64,000 nt of DNA from the NCBI RefSeq assembly GCF_014493765.1, contig NZ_JACTVJ010000005.1, positions 248,001 through 312,000 of the forward strand, in the 5' to 3' direction. The stretch comes from Streptomyces polyasparticus. GTDB taxonomy: Bacteria; Actinomycetota; Actinomycetes; Streptomycetales; Streptomycetaceae. The notes beneath the pieces were generated by a model. It made no database searches, had not been told where the DNA came from, and saw nothing but the letters and a program-made list of their open reading frames with translations. This document shows positions 17,122 through 25,497 of this stretch, in pieces (position 1 is the stretch's first letter; every line of letters begins with the position of its first letter). A program made the position numbers and the translations under genes.

Positions 17122-17790
17122 TCAGTCGTCGCCCAGCAGCCCCGCGTCATGGGCGAGCAGCGCGATCTGTACGCGGTTGTTCAGGTCCAGCTTGGTGAGG
17201 ATGCGGCTGACGTGGGCCTTGACCGTGGCCACGCTCATGAAGAGCTCCGCGGCGATCTCCGCGTTGGCCTTGCCCTGCCCGACCGCGACGGCCACTTCCC
17301 GCTCCCGTTCGGCCAGCTCCAGGATCCGTTCACGGGCTTTCTGCCGCCGTCCGCCGTACGCGTCCGGGCTCGCCGCCCGCGTGATCAGCTGCCGGGTGAC
17401 CGCGGGCGAGAGCACCGGCTCGCCCGCCGCGACCCTGCGTACGGCCGCGACGATCTCGGCGGGCGCGGTGTCCTTGAGCACGAAACCGGCGGCGCCCGCG
17501 CGCAGCGCCCGTAGCACCTGCTCATCGGCGTGGAACGTGGTGAGCACCACGACCTCGGGTGCGTCCGGACGGGCCCGCAGCTGCTCGGTGGCGGCGAGAC
17601 CGTCGACCTCGGGCATCCGGATGTCCATCAGGACCACATCGGGGCGGGTGCGGTCCACGAGGTCCGCGACCTCGCTGCCGTCCGCCGCTTCGCCGACGAT
17701 CTCGATGTCCTCGCTGCCGCCGAGCATGAAGGAGAGCCCGGCGCGGACCAGGGGGTCGTCGTCGACAAGGAGCAGACGGATCACGTTCAT
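17122..17790 (-). CDS. NarL/LuxR-type response regulator, orphan
   Basis: Predicted 222-residue two-component regulator. The receiver has LLLVDDDPLVRAGL, the phospho-acceptor Asp in DVVLMDIRMPEVDG and the conserved Lys in GFVLKD; the C-terminal LuxR helix-turn-helix is in ELAEREREVAVAVGQGKANAEIA and SVATVKAHVSRILTKL. There is no kinase next to it. The nearest kinase, at 23423-24715, is on the same strand upstream and lacks its own regulator, so the two may be a split pair. Confidence 0.92.
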   Translation of the reverse strand: MNVIRLLLVDDDPLVRAGLSFMLGGSEDIEIVGEAADGSEVADLVDRTRPDVVLMDIRMPEVDGLAATEQLRARPDAPEVVVLTTFHADEQVLRALRAGAAGFVLKDTAPAEIVAAVRRVAAGEPVLSPAVTRQLITRAASPDAYGGRRQKARERILELAEREREVAVAVGQGKANAEIAAELFMSVATVKAHVSRILTKLDLNNRVQIALLAHDAGLLGDD

Positions 17791-17867
17791 GGAGCCCACG
17801 GTATCCCCTGGCGAACACCCCACCTGGGCCGCCGGAGATCGCTACCCTGACCGTCGACCAGAACAGA

Positions 17868-17890
17868 TTTCTGGAAATTGCTTCCAGAAA
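17868..17890. promoter_or_regulatory. Palindrome upstream of the beta-propeller cluster
   Basis: Nine-bp arms TTTCTGGAA (17868-17876) and TTCCAGAAA (17882-17890) flank the 5-nt spacer ATTGC, ending 30 nt before the first gene of the cluster. It can be a repressor operator (the cluster contains a TetR gene) or an mRNA hairpin just upstream of the ribosome site. Its AT content stands out against its surroundings. Confidence 0.6.
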
Positions 17891-17920
17891 CGGGGAGTTG
17901 ACCACGTGGGGGACCGATCC

Positions 17921-19474
17921 ATGAGCCAGCCGCCGCAGCCTCCGGAGCGCAGTCCGGACGCACAGCCGCTGTCGCAGTTCTCGCACAGCAACAGCCGGCC
18001 GAAGCGCCCCTTGGCCTCGCGGCTGCCGCGCTGGGAGCGCCGCACCGTGCTCGTGGCCGCCGCGGCCTGCGCGGCGCTGCTGCTCGTCGGGTCCGGGGTG
18101 TACGCGCTCGGCGGCGACAAGGGCGACAAGAAGGCCCGTACTGAGGCGGGGGACCCGAAGAAGCCGTCCGCGTCGGCCACACCGGGCCGGCAGAAACCGA
18201 CAGGTCCCGCGCTGCCCCAGGACATCAACGCGGGCCTGGCGAAGGGGGAAGCCAAGGCCTGGTACGCGAAGAACGAGCAGGATCTGCCGGGCGACAACAC
18301 CCTGGTCCACGACCTGTGGTTCGTCGACGGCCTCGTCATCCAGACCCTGTACCGGGAGGTGACCGCGTACAAGGTCGCCGACGGCACCAAGGCCTGGAGC
18401 ATTCCGCTGCCCGCCGCGGTCTGCGACACCCCGGTGAACCCCACGCCGGACGGCAGGGTGGTCGTCGCGTACCGCGATCCCGGCAAGTCCGAGGGCACCT
18501 GCAACCACCTGCAGATGATCGATCTGAAGAAGGGTGCGGGAGGCTGGCGCAAGAAGCTCGACGAGAAGGGCTCCGAGGACAGCACGATCATCATCCACCT
18601 GGCCATCACGGGGAACACGGTGACGGTGGGCCGCAACATGACGGCCGACGCCTACCAAGTCTCCGACGGCAAGCCCCTGTTCAAGCTCGGCGAGGAGAAG
18701 ACCGGCGGCTGCCACCCGAATGACGTCGCAGGCGGCCCCAAGCTCCTGGTCCTCGACTGGTGCATGGGCAAGAAGGACGTGATCGGGCAGATCAAGGAGG
18801 TCGACCCCAAGTCCGGCAAGATCAGATGGCGTTACCAGCTGAAGGACAGGAAGACCAAGAAGGTCATGCCCTGGAAGTTCGGCAAGGTCTACTCCGTGGA
18901 CCCGCTCGTGGTGTCCGTCCACGCGTCCGACGACCAGTTCAACTGGTCGGTGATCGCCCTCGACGGCAAGGGCAAGCTGCGGTCGTCGCTGAACGGCGGC
19001 AAGTTCAAGTTCGATGTCTGCGCGGGCGCCGGTGACTCGGGGCGCGGCACACAGAACTGCCCCGGCGGCGTCGCCGGCAAGAACACCTTCTACCTGGCCA
19101 CCAAGTCGGCGGACCCCGAAGCGCTCGGCCCGACGCGGATCGTCGCGTTCGACCTGAAGAGCGGCAAGGTGAAGTGGGCCTCGGTGCCGGAAGGAAAGCG
19201 GGAGTACCTGCCGGTCGCGGCCGAGGGTTCCTCGCTGATCGCGTATGTGAAGGGCACCTCGGAGGTGCCCGGCCGGATCGTGCGGATCGGGCCGAAGGGC
19301 GGCAAGCCCACGACGGTGCTGCAGTTCGGCAAGACGGCCCAGCCGCTCGAATACGAGGCGATGGCGGGCGAGTACGCCTACCGCGGCGGCCGGTTCTTCC
19401 TGGCGAGCAGCCTGCTGTCCGGCGAGGACACGGGTGAACAGGCACGACTGCTGTCCTACGGGAATGCCTCATGA
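17921..19474 (+). CDS. PQQ-like beta-propeller membrane protein, copy 1
   Basis: Predicted 517-residue protein with a Pro/Ser-rich cytoplasmic N-terminus, one transmembrane helix at about residues 45-63 and a large external domain. The external part shows WD/PQQ-type blades such as VTAYKVADGTKAWSIPLP and IVAFDLKSGKVKWASVP (Asp-x-x-xG-x-x-x-W pattern). Four or more Cys suggest disulfides. ATG 17921 with GGGGGA upstream is preferred; a GTG at 17906 is also possible. The stop overlaps the next paralogue (ATGA). Function is unknown; such propellers serve as ligand-binding or assembly domains. There is no evidence of a quinoprotein dehydrogenase. Confidence 0.75.
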   Translation: MSQPPQPPERSPDAQPLSQFSHSNSRPKRPLASRLPRWERRTVLVAAAACAALLLVGSGVYALGGDKGDKKARTEAGDPKKPSASATPGRQKPTGPALPQDINAGLAKGEAKAWYAKNEQDLPGDNTLVHDLWFVDGLVIQTLYREVTAYKVADGTKAWSIPLPAAVCDTPVNPTPDGRVVVAYRDPGKSEGTCNHLQMIDLKKGAGGWRKKLDEKGSEDSTIIIHLAITGNTVTVGRNMTADAYQVSDGKPLFKLGEEKTGGCHPNDVAGGPKLLVLDWCMGKKDVIGQIKEVDPKSGKIRWRYQLKDRKTKKVMPWKFGKVYSVDPLVVSVHASDDQFNWSVIALDGKGKLRSSLNGGKFKFDVCAGAGDSGRGTQNCPGGVAGKNTFYLATKSADPEALGPTRIVAFDLKSGKVKWASVPEGKREYLPVAAEGSSLIAYVKGTSEVPGRIVRIGPKGGKPTTVLQFGKTAQPLEYEAMAGEYAYRGGRFFLASSLLSGEDTGEQARLLSYGNAS

Positions 19475-21024
19475 GCCAGCCGCCTCCGCCGCCGGGGTTC
19501 GGCCCGCCGGAGACTTCGCCGTCCGGGTTCGGCCCGCCGGTCACCCCGCCGCCAGGATTCGGGCCCCCGGTGACGCCCCCGCCCTTCCTCGCCGCACCAC
19601 CTCCGCCACCCGGACCGGACCCCCGCCCGCCCCTCAGCCGCCTCAGGTGGATCCTCGCTGCCGTGGTCGCGCTCGCGCTGCTCGCGGGCGGCGGGATCTG
19701 GCTCGGGGTCGCGGGAGGTGACGACGGGTCGGCTGCCGACGGCAAGCAGCAGGACGTACGGTTCGACGCGCCCGGCACCGAGAAGAAGCCGGCCGACACG
19801 AAGGCCGGTCTACTCTTCTCCGTGGCCGATCCGAAGGTCGGCAAGAGCGACTTCCACCCCGCTCCCGGCTCCTGGGTCACCGACGAGGCGTATGTGAAGA
19901 CCGGCGTCGGCAAGGTGGTCGCGTACGACCTGAAGAGCGGCCGCCAGCTGTGGGAGATCGCGCTCGGCGGCCAGATCTGCGGCTATACGCAGCACGTGGA
20001 CGAGGGCCGGACCGGGATCCTCTTCCAGGACGCGCTGCCGGGCGAGGACGGCAAGGTCAAGCCGTGCACGGAGGTCGCGGCGCTCGATCTGAACGCCGGC
20101 ATGCTCCTGTGGCGCGGCAGCGTGCGGCGCTCGGGCACCAAGATCGCCTTCCATCAGGTCGGGATGGCCGCGGGGAAGGTGGCCGTCGCCGGGGACAACG
20201 GCGGGGCCGCGTTCGACCTCGCCGGCGGCGATCTCCTGTGGGAGCCGAAGCCCACGGAACCCTGCTACGACATGGCGTACGGGAGCGGCGAGGACCTGGT
20301 CGCGCTGCAGCACTGCGGCCAGGAGGGCAACGAGCGGATCCGCCTGCAGCACCTGGGCCGGGGCGCCAAGCCCCGCTTCACGTACGACCTGCCGCGCGGC
20401 CTCGCCTTCGCGAAGATCGTGTCCTCGGACCCCCTGGTCGTGGCGGGGTTCAACGACAAGATGGCGGTCACGGACTACTTCGCGATCGACCGGCGCAAGG
20501 GCACCCTGCGCAGCAAGATCGCGGTGGATCCGGCACGGACGAAGAGCGGTTGCCGGATGGAGGCCCAGACCGAGTGCTCCTCGCTCGCGGTCGGCAACGA
20601 CCGGCTCTATCTCGCGACCGCGCCCCGGGCGAAGACCGGCGCATCCGAGTCGGTGAACGAGATCGTCTCGTACGACCTGGAAACCGGGAAGGCCACCGGG
20701 CAGCGGGCCGACTCGGGCGGCAAGGCCATGCTGTTCCCGCTGCGCATGGACGGCCGGGACGTGCTCGCGTACCGGACGCCGCTGCACGGCAGCCCGGGGC
20801 AGGTGGTGCGGATCGACGGGCGGACCTTCGAGCAGGAGGTGTTCCTGAGCGTGCCGCCGGACAGTGAAGGAGCCCCCGTACAGCGGCACTTCGCCTCGGA
20901 CAAGGTGGAGATCCGGTACACGAGCGGTCGGCTCTTCCTGGCGGAGCTGTATATCAGGCAGCCGTACTCGGCGACCGAACCGCCTTATCTGGCAGCGGCG
21001 TTCGAGGCAGGAGCACCCCGATGA
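19471..21024 (+). CDS. PQQ-like beta-propeller membrane protein, copy 2
   Basis: Predicted 517-residue protein. The N-terminus has three GFGPP units in a Pro-rich tail, then a transmembrane helix (LRWILAAVVALALLAGGGIW) and an outer propeller with blades such as VVAYDLKSGRQLWEIALG and VSYDLETGKATGQ. It is more like copy 3 than copy 1: 90 bp covering the membrane segment are identical to copy 3. It starts inside the stop of copy 1 and its own stop overlaps the ATG of the 47-codon remnant, so the whole block is coupled. Function unknown. Confidence 0.75.
   Translation: MSQPPPPPGFGPPETSPSGFGPPVTPPPGFGPPVTPPPFLAAPPPPPGPDPRPPLSRLRWILAAVVALALLAGGGIWLGVAGGDDGSAADGKQQDVRFDAPGTEKKPADTKAGLLFSVADPKVGKSDFHPAPGSWVTDEAYVKTGVGKVVAYDLKSGRQLWEIALGGQICGYTQHVDEGRTGILFQDALPGEDGKVKPCTEVAALDLNAGMLLWRGSVRRSGTKIAFHQVGMAAGKVAVAGDNGGAAFDLAGGDLLWEPKPTEPCYDMAYGSGEDLVALQHCGQEGNERIRLQHLGRGAKPRFTYDLPRGLAFAKIVSSDPLVVAGFNDKMAVTDYFAIDRRKGTLRSKIAVDPARTKSGCRMEAQTECSSLAVGNDRLYLATAPRAKTGASESVNEIVSYDLETGKATGQRADSGGKAMLFPLRMDGRDVLAYRTPLHGSPGQVVRIDGRTFEQEVFLSVPPDSEGAPVQRHFASDKVEIRYTSGRLFLAELYIRQPYSATEPPYLAAAFEAGAPR
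19660..19749 (+). repeat. 90-bp exact repeat, first copy
   Basis: Identical to 21323-21412. It covers the transmembrane helix and following GDDGSAADGK linker in propeller copies 2 and 3, while flanking sequence has diverged, so it marks recent gene conversion or strong constraint. Confidence 0.9.
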
Positions 21025-21164
21025 GCGGGCCTCCGGAGCGCGGTGTGCAGAACTGCCCCGGTGGCATCGCGGGCAAGGACACCTTCTACCTTCCGATCGC
21101 GCAGTCCAGCAGCGACGACGTACGGGAACAGGCGCAGCTGCTGTCCTATGGAGGTGCGAAATGA
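21021..21164 (+). pseudogene. Remnant of a beta-propeller paralogue (47-codon ORF)
   Basis: This ORF begins with ATGA overlap on copy 2 and ends with ATGA overlap on copy 3. Its product fuses two separated pieces of a copy-1-like protein: RGVQNCPGGIAGKDTFYL matches copy-1 RGTQNCPGGVAGKNTFYL, and REQAQLLSYGGAK matches the copy-1 C-terminus GEQARLLSYGNAS, about 100 residues apart in copy 1. It is therefore what remains of a fourth gene after deletion of its 5' part and of an internal segment. The reading frame and both couplings survive, so it may still be translated and keep copy 3 coupled. It lacks a signal or membrane segment. Confidence 0.8.
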
Positions 21165-22687
21165 CCCAGCCCACTCCCCCACCCCCGCCCCCGGGGTTCG
21201 GACCTCCTGTCACTCCTCCCCCCTTTCTCGCCAACCCGCCCACGCCGCCCGGCCCTCCCACTCCGCCCACCCCCGCTCCGGGCCGCCGCCCGCCCCGGAG
21301 CCGCCTGCGGTGGATCCTCGCGGCCGTGGTCGCGCTCGCGCTGCTCGCGGGCGGCGGGATCTGGCTCGGGGTCGCGGGAGGTGACGACGGGTCGGCTGCC
21401 GACGGCAAGCAGGAGGGCCCTCGATACGACGCGCCCGGCACGGAGAAGCCCGCGAGCAGAAAGGCGGACCTGCTCTTCCATGTGCCGGACCCCAAGGTCG
21501 GCAAGGGCGCGTTCCACTCCGTACCCGGCTCGTGGGTGACCGCGGAGACGTATGTGAAGAGCGGTCTCGGCACGATCGCCGGCTACGACCTGAAGAGCGG
21601 CCGGCAGGTGTGGGAGATCGCCCTGGGCGGCGAAGTGTGCGGCTATACGCAGTACTTGGACGACGGGCGCACCGGCGTTCTCCACCGGGACGGGATGCCG
21701 GGCACGGACGGCAAGGCCACGCCGTGCACCGAGATCGCCGCGCTCGACCTGAACGCCGGCTTGCTGCTGTGGAAGGCGAGCGTCGAACGGTCCGGCGCCA
21801 AGATCCCCTTCCGGCAGATCGGTCTCGGCGCGGGCAAGGTGGCCGTGGCCGGCGACGAGGGCGGCGCCGCCTTCGCCCTCGACAGCGGCAAGCTCCTGTG
21901 GGAGCCGCGCCCGACGGAGCCCTGCTACGACATGGCGTACGGAAGCGGCGAGGACCTCGTGGCCCTGCAGAACTGCGGACAGGAGGACAACTCCCACGCA
22001 CGGGTCCAGCTCCTGCACGGCTCCGGCAAGCCCCGCTCCACGTACGACCTGCCGAAGAACCTGGACTTCGCACAGATCGTGTCGTCAGAGCCCCTGGTCA
22101 TCGCGGGCATCATGGGCGGGAGGGTGACGGACTACTTCTCGATCGACGGGCGCAAGGGCACGCTGCGCAGCAAGATCTCCGTGGATCCGGAGCGGACCCT
22201 CAACGCCTGCTCTGTTCTGGTGTACGTCCGGTGCGACGGTATCGCCGTCGGGAACGACCGGCTGTACGTGACGACCAAGAGCCGCACCGTGAAGAACGAC
22301 TCGGAGTCCGCGAACGAGATCGTCGCGTACGACCTGGAAACCGGGAAGGCCACCGGCCAGAAGGCCGACTCCGGCGGCAAGGCCACGCTGCAGATCCTGC
22401 GCATGGACGGCCGGGACCTGCTCGCCTACCGGCTGCCGATGGCCGGCAGCCCCGGGCAGGTGATCAAGATCGATCCGCGGACGTTCAAGGAGACCGTGTA
22501 TCTGAGCGTGCCGCCGTCGTCCGAAGGAGCCTCCGTGCAGCGGTATTTCACGAAGGACACGACTGAATACCGGTACGTGAAGGGCCGGTTGTTCGTGTCC
22601 GAGCTGCATGTGAGGCCGCCGGACCCGTATACGGACGACCCGCCCTACCTGGCCGCCGCGTTCGGCGCGGCACCGGACGGCGGCTGA
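21161..22687 (+). CDS. PQQ-like beta-propeller membrane protein, copy 3
   Basis: Predicted 508-residue protein with the same plan as copy 2: Pro-rich cytoplasmic tail with GFGPP, one transmembrane helix at about residues 45-64, then an outer propeller (IAGYDLKSGRQVWEIALG, EIVAYDLETGKATGQ). Conserved Cys in CGYTQ, PCTE, PCYDMAY and NCGQ are shared with copy 2 and probably form disulfides. GGAGG 7-11 nt upstream of ATG 21161 lies within the remnant ORF. A TetR gene follows after 8 nt. No ligand or partner can be named. Confidence 0.75.
   Translation: MTQPTPPPPPPGFGPPVTPPPFLANPPTPPGPPTPPTPAPGRRPPRSRLRWILAAVVALALLAGGGIWLGVAGGDDGSAADGKQEGPRYDAPGTEKPASRKADLLFHVPDPKVGKGAFHSVPGSWVTAETYVKSGLGTIAGYDLKSGRQVWEIALGGEVCGYTQYLDDGRTGVLHRDGMPGTDGKATPCTEIAALDLNAGLLLWKASVERSGAKIPFRQIGLGAGKVAVAGDEGGAAFALDSGKLLWEPRPTEPCYDMAYGSGEDLVALQNCGQEDNSHARVQLLHGSGKPRSTYDLPKNLDFAQIVSSEPLVIAGIMGGRVTDYFSIDGRKGTLRSKISVDPERTLNACSVLVYVRCDGIAVGNDRLYVTTKSRTVKNDSESANEIVAYDLETGKATGQKADSGGKATLQILRMDGRDLLAYRLPMAGSPGQVIKIDPRTFKETVYLSVPPSSEGASVQRYFTKDTTEYRYVKGRLFVSELHVRPPDPYTDDPPYLAAAFGAAPDGG
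21323..21412 (+). repeat. 90-bp exact repeat, second copy
   Basis: Identical to 19660-19749; see that entry. Offset between the copies is 1663 bp. Confidence 0.9.
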
Positions 22688-22695
22688 GCAGGCCG

Positions 22696-23292
22696 ATGTC
22701 CCCCAAGCAGCAGCGTGGCGCGGCCACCGTGGAGCACCTCCTGACCAGCGCCCTGCGCGTGTACGCCGAGCGCGGGCAGGAAGGCTTCACGGTGGGCGCC
22801 GTCACGTCGGCGAGCGGGGTGAGCCTCGGCAGTCTCTACCACCATTTCGGCAGCTTCGGCGGTCTGGCGGCCGCGCTGTACTGCCGCTGCATGGCGCAGG
22901 TCTGCGACGAGATGATCGACGCGCTGTACCGTACGCGCACCACGCGCACCGGGATCCAGGCGCTGGTGCGCACGTATCTGCGTTTCATCCAGGAGCATCG
23001 GGACGCCGCGCTGTTCCTGCACGCCTCGTCGTACTCGGGTCATCTGGCCGCGCACGCCGAGGAGATCAGGGCTCTGAAGGACGAGAAGTTCGGGCGGATC
23101 GCCGCGTGGATGGCGCCGCGGATCGAGGCCGGGGAGATCGCGCCGCTGCCGGCGCCGCTCCTGGAGATCCTGGTGCTCGGGCCGGTCATCGAGACGGCGC
23201 GGCGGTCGCTGACGCACACCTTCGTGGACATCGATCTGGACGAGGCGGTACGGGAGTTGCCGGACCGGATCTGGCGGTCGGTGCGTCCGTAG
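22696..23292 (+). CDS. TetR-family regulator
   Basis: Predicted 198-residue repressor. The N-terminal helix-turn-helix spans about residues 10-55: LLTSALRVYAERGQEGFTVGAV, SGVSLGSLYHHFGSFGG, with the YxHF recognition helix. The C-terminal domain (about 60-190) is the ligand and dimer part. It starts 8 nt after propeller copy 3, so it is the last gene of that operon and a likely autoregulator; the palindrome at 17868-17890 is a possible target. Confidence 0.9.
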   Translation: MSPKQQRGAATVEHLLTSALRVYAERGQEGFTVGAVTSASGVSLGSLYHHFGSFGGLAAALYCRCMAQVCDEMIDALYRTRTTRTGIQALVRTYLRFIQEHRDAALFLHASSYSGHLAAHAEEIRALKDEKFGRIAAWMAPRIEAGEIAPLPAPLLEILVLGPVIETARRSLTHTFVDIDLDEAVRELPDRIWRSVRP

Positions 23293-23422
23293 CCGGACCG
23301 TGGTGGGTGGTTCGGCGCTCCTGCCGCGGCTACGGGCACCCGTGCTCCAGCCTGGTCCTGCCGTAGCGGGCAGCCGGGAGCATGAGCAAAGCCGTATCCA
23401 CCGAGTGAACAAGCTCGGTCGT

Positions 23423-24715
23423 TCACGGCCGGGCAGTCGACCGCTCCTGCCACGGCAGCCACGCGTGGACCCGGAAGCCGCCGTCCGCCTCCTCGCCGTG
23501 GTCGAGACGGCCGCCGGCGAGGGCGGCCCGCTCGGTGAGGCCGATCAGTCCCTGGCCCGAGCCGGGGACATGAGGCACCTCGCCGGTCGGCGCGGGGTTG
23601 TGGATGTCGAGGGTGAGGCCCTGGCCCGGGCTGCCGGTCACACTGATGGCCACTTCGGCGCCGGGTGCGTGCTTACGGGCGTTGGTCAGAGCTTCCTGCG
23701 CGATGCGGTAGGCGTTGCGGCCGGTGGCGGCGGGCACGGCCTTGGGGTCGTCGACCCGGTTGTCGAGGCGGACCGCCATCCCCGCCTCGCGGGATTCGGC
23801 GACGAGCTGGTCGAGCTCGGTGAGTGTGGGCTGCGGGCGTCCCGACTCCTCAGCGTGCTCGCCCGCGCGCAGCACGCCGATGATCTCCCGCAGATCCTGC
23901 AGCGCCTCGTGCGCGCTGTCGCGGATGACGCCGGCGGCCCGGGCGATCTCGGCCTGCGGTGCGTCGGGCCGGAACTCCAGGGCTCCGGCGTGCACGCTCA
24001 GGAGGGTGAGCCGGTGGGCGAGCACATCGTGCATCTCGCGGGCGATGGCCTCGCGCGCGAGGCGCTGGGCCTGCTCCGCCCGCAGCCCGGCCTCGGTCTC
24101 GGCCCGCAGGGCGCGGTCGCGCAGGGAGAGCAGGAGCTGGCGCCGGGAGCGGACGAACATGCCCCAGGCCACGACGGTCAGGCCGAGCATCACGGACAGC
24201 GCGACGGTCACGCCGTACGGGATGTCGGGGTCGGGGCGCAGCAGATAGATGACCGGGGCGAGTGCGGTGGTGATGCCGCCGATCCACGCCACGTACCGGA
24301 AGGGGCGGTGCACGGCGAGCGTGAACAGGGCGACCGCCGCGGCGCCGCCCGCGGTGTCCGAGAGCACGCCCACCGGGATCATCGCGATCGCGAGGCCGAC
24401 CGGCCAGCGGCGGCGCAGCCAGACCGTGGCGCAGGCGACGGCGCCGATCAGCTGGTCGAGGTGGGCGACGTTCTCGGAGACGTTCGGGTTCTTGCCGATG
24501 GCGTCCGCGCCGATCATCCCGATGACGACGGCGACGAGGAAGCAGAGGAAGTCGACGATCCAGTCCCGTACGGTCCTGCGCGGCCGGCCGCTGCCCCGCG
24601 CGGCGCGGTCCGGGTCGAACTCGGCGGCGACGGCCGAGGGCAGCAGGGTGGGCCAGCGGTAGTCACGCGGCGAGGGTGCGTCCGCGGGCTGCGGCCTGCT
24701 GTTGGTCCGGCTCAT
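23423..24715 (-). CDS. NarL-partner sensor histidine kinase (HisKA_3), orphan
   Basis: Predicted 430-residue membrane kinase. About five hydrophobic segments lie between residues 50 and 190, followed by a coiled linker, the phospho-acceptor His in REMHDVLAHRLTLL at about residue 225, and a HATPase domain with the N-box AQEALTNARKHAP and G-box GSGQGLIGLTER. Such kinases normally pair with an adjacent NarL-type regulator. None is adjacent here; the orphan regulator at 17122-17790 is on the same strand downstream, beyond the propeller-TetR block. The signal sensed is unknown. Confidence 0.9.
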   Translation of the reverse strand: MSRTNSRPQPADAPSPRDYRWPTLLPSAVAAEFDPDRAARGSGRPRRTVRDWIVDFLCFLVAVVIGMIGADAIGKNPNVSENVAHLDQLIGAVACATVWLRRRWPVGLAIAMIPVGVLSDTAGGAAAVALFTLAVHRPFRYVAWIGGITTALAPVIYLLRPDPDIPYGVTVALSVMLGLTVVAWGMFVRSRRQLLLSLRDRALRAETEAGLRAEQAQRLAREAIAREMHDVLAHRLTLLSVHAGALEFRPDAPQAEIARAAGVIRDSAHEALQDLREIIGVLRAGEHAEESGRPQPTLTELDQLVAESREAGMAVRLDNRVDDPKAVPAATGRNAYRIAQEALTNARKHAPGAEVAISVTGSPGQGLTLDIHNPAPTGEVPHVPGSGQGLIGLTERAALAGGRLDHGEEADGGFRVHAWLPWQERSTARP

Positions 24716-24863
24716 AGCCGACCAATTTACGCAGGTACCGGTGCCTCAGGAGCCTCTCGGCGCCTGCCGTAGACCAAAGTCGCCGCAGCGCCGACCTTCG
24801 GTCATCGGGCGCTCGCCCGTCGGCCGATGCCCGCGCCCCGCGCTCGGCGGCAGGCTCGTCCCC

Positions 24864-25064
24864 ATGAAAGGTCTGCTGCATTTCCTCGGATTCATCCTGC
24901 TGGTACAGGGCGCCGGAGCGGTCGTCCACGAGCTGTTCGGCTGGGCGCGCTGGGGCTTCATCCAGAAGCTGAGCCTCTTCGACGGCTGGGAGCTCTACGC
25001 CGGTGTCTCGGCCATCGTCCTGGCCCTGGCCCTGTTCGCGGCGGCCGAGAGCGCGAAGTCCTGA
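24864..25064 (+). CDS. Small membrane protein
   Basis: Predicted 66-residue protein with two hydrophobic helices (about residues 4-22 and 46-61) joined by the aromatic loop FGWARWGFIQKLSLFDGWELY. Lengths, charge distribution and codon use are those of a real small membrane protein, and the frame ends in a basic/polar tail. It lies divergent from the kinase gene and upstream of nothing obvious. Function unknown. Confidence 0.6.
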   Translation: MKGLLHFLGFILLVQGAGAVVHELFGWARWGFIQKLSLFDGWELYAGVSAIVLALALFAAAESAKS

Positions 25065-25089
25065 GTCGCGCTCCCGGCCGCCGTCACCG

Positions 25090-25122
25090 GGCGGTCAGCA
25101 GGCGGTCAGCAGGCGGTCAGCA
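25090..25122. repeat. Three tandem copies of an 11-bp unit at the RNase gene end
   Basis: The unit GGCGGTCAGCA occurs at 25090-25100, 25101-25111 and 25112-25122. The third copy contains the last Cys codon and stop codon of the ribonuclease gene, so the array looks like a slippage expansion of the gene's 3' end into the downstream region. Confidence 0.8.
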
Positions 25123-25497
25123 GGCGTAGTCCACCAGGTCGAACGACGCGTAGTGGTCGGCGGTGTAGTAGTCCTCCTGGTGCTCCTCGCCGGTGACGAT
25201 GCGGCGGGCGCCGCGGGTCGAGGAGCCGGGGGTCTTCACCGTGTACTCGTGGTAGTAGCCGGTGGACTGGCCCGGCAGGATGCCCTCGCGGTTCTGGAAG
25301 ACCGTGCCGTCCTGCGGATACGGGAAGGGCCCGCCGGACTCGATCAGATCGAGGGTGTCGTGGGCCTGGCTCGGCAGGGCCGAGTAGCAGATGTCGCCGA
25401 CGGCCGAGGGGGCGGCGGTCGCCATGGGGGCCGCTGCGCCGAGGAGCAGCGCGGTGGTCAGGGTCAGGGCTGCGGTGACACGTGGGGGGATTCGCAT
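25117..25497 (-). CDS. Secreted guanyl-specific ribonuclease (RNase Sa / barnase family)
   Basis: Predicted 126-residue precursor of a small extracellular RNase. After an Ala-rich signal peptide (cleavage around residue 29), the mature part follows RNase Sa throughout: ICYSALPSQAHDTLDLI, GGPFPYPQDG, FQNREGILP, then the catalytic Glu in YYHEYTV, Arg in TRGARRI and His in ADHYASF. The two Cys (in ICYS and the final YAC) form the family disulfide. It cleaves RNA 3' of guanosine. No barstar-like inhibitor is adjacent, as usual for secreted RNases of Streptomyces. AAGGGG is too close to this ATG, so the start is slightly uncertain. Confidence 0.95.
   Translation of the reverse strand: MRIPPRVTAALTLTTALLLGAAAPMATAAPSAVGDICYSALPSQAHDTLDLIESGGPFPYPQDGTVFQNREGILPGQSTGYYHEYTVKTPGSSTRGARRIVTGEEHQEDYYTADHYASFDLVDYAC

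Noticed and set aside
17921-22687. Quinoprotein dehydrogenases
   Set aside because: The repeats resemble PQQ propeller blades, but no dehydrogenase active-site Asp/Trp-disk set or cytochrome partner is visible, and the proteins are single-pass membrane anchored.
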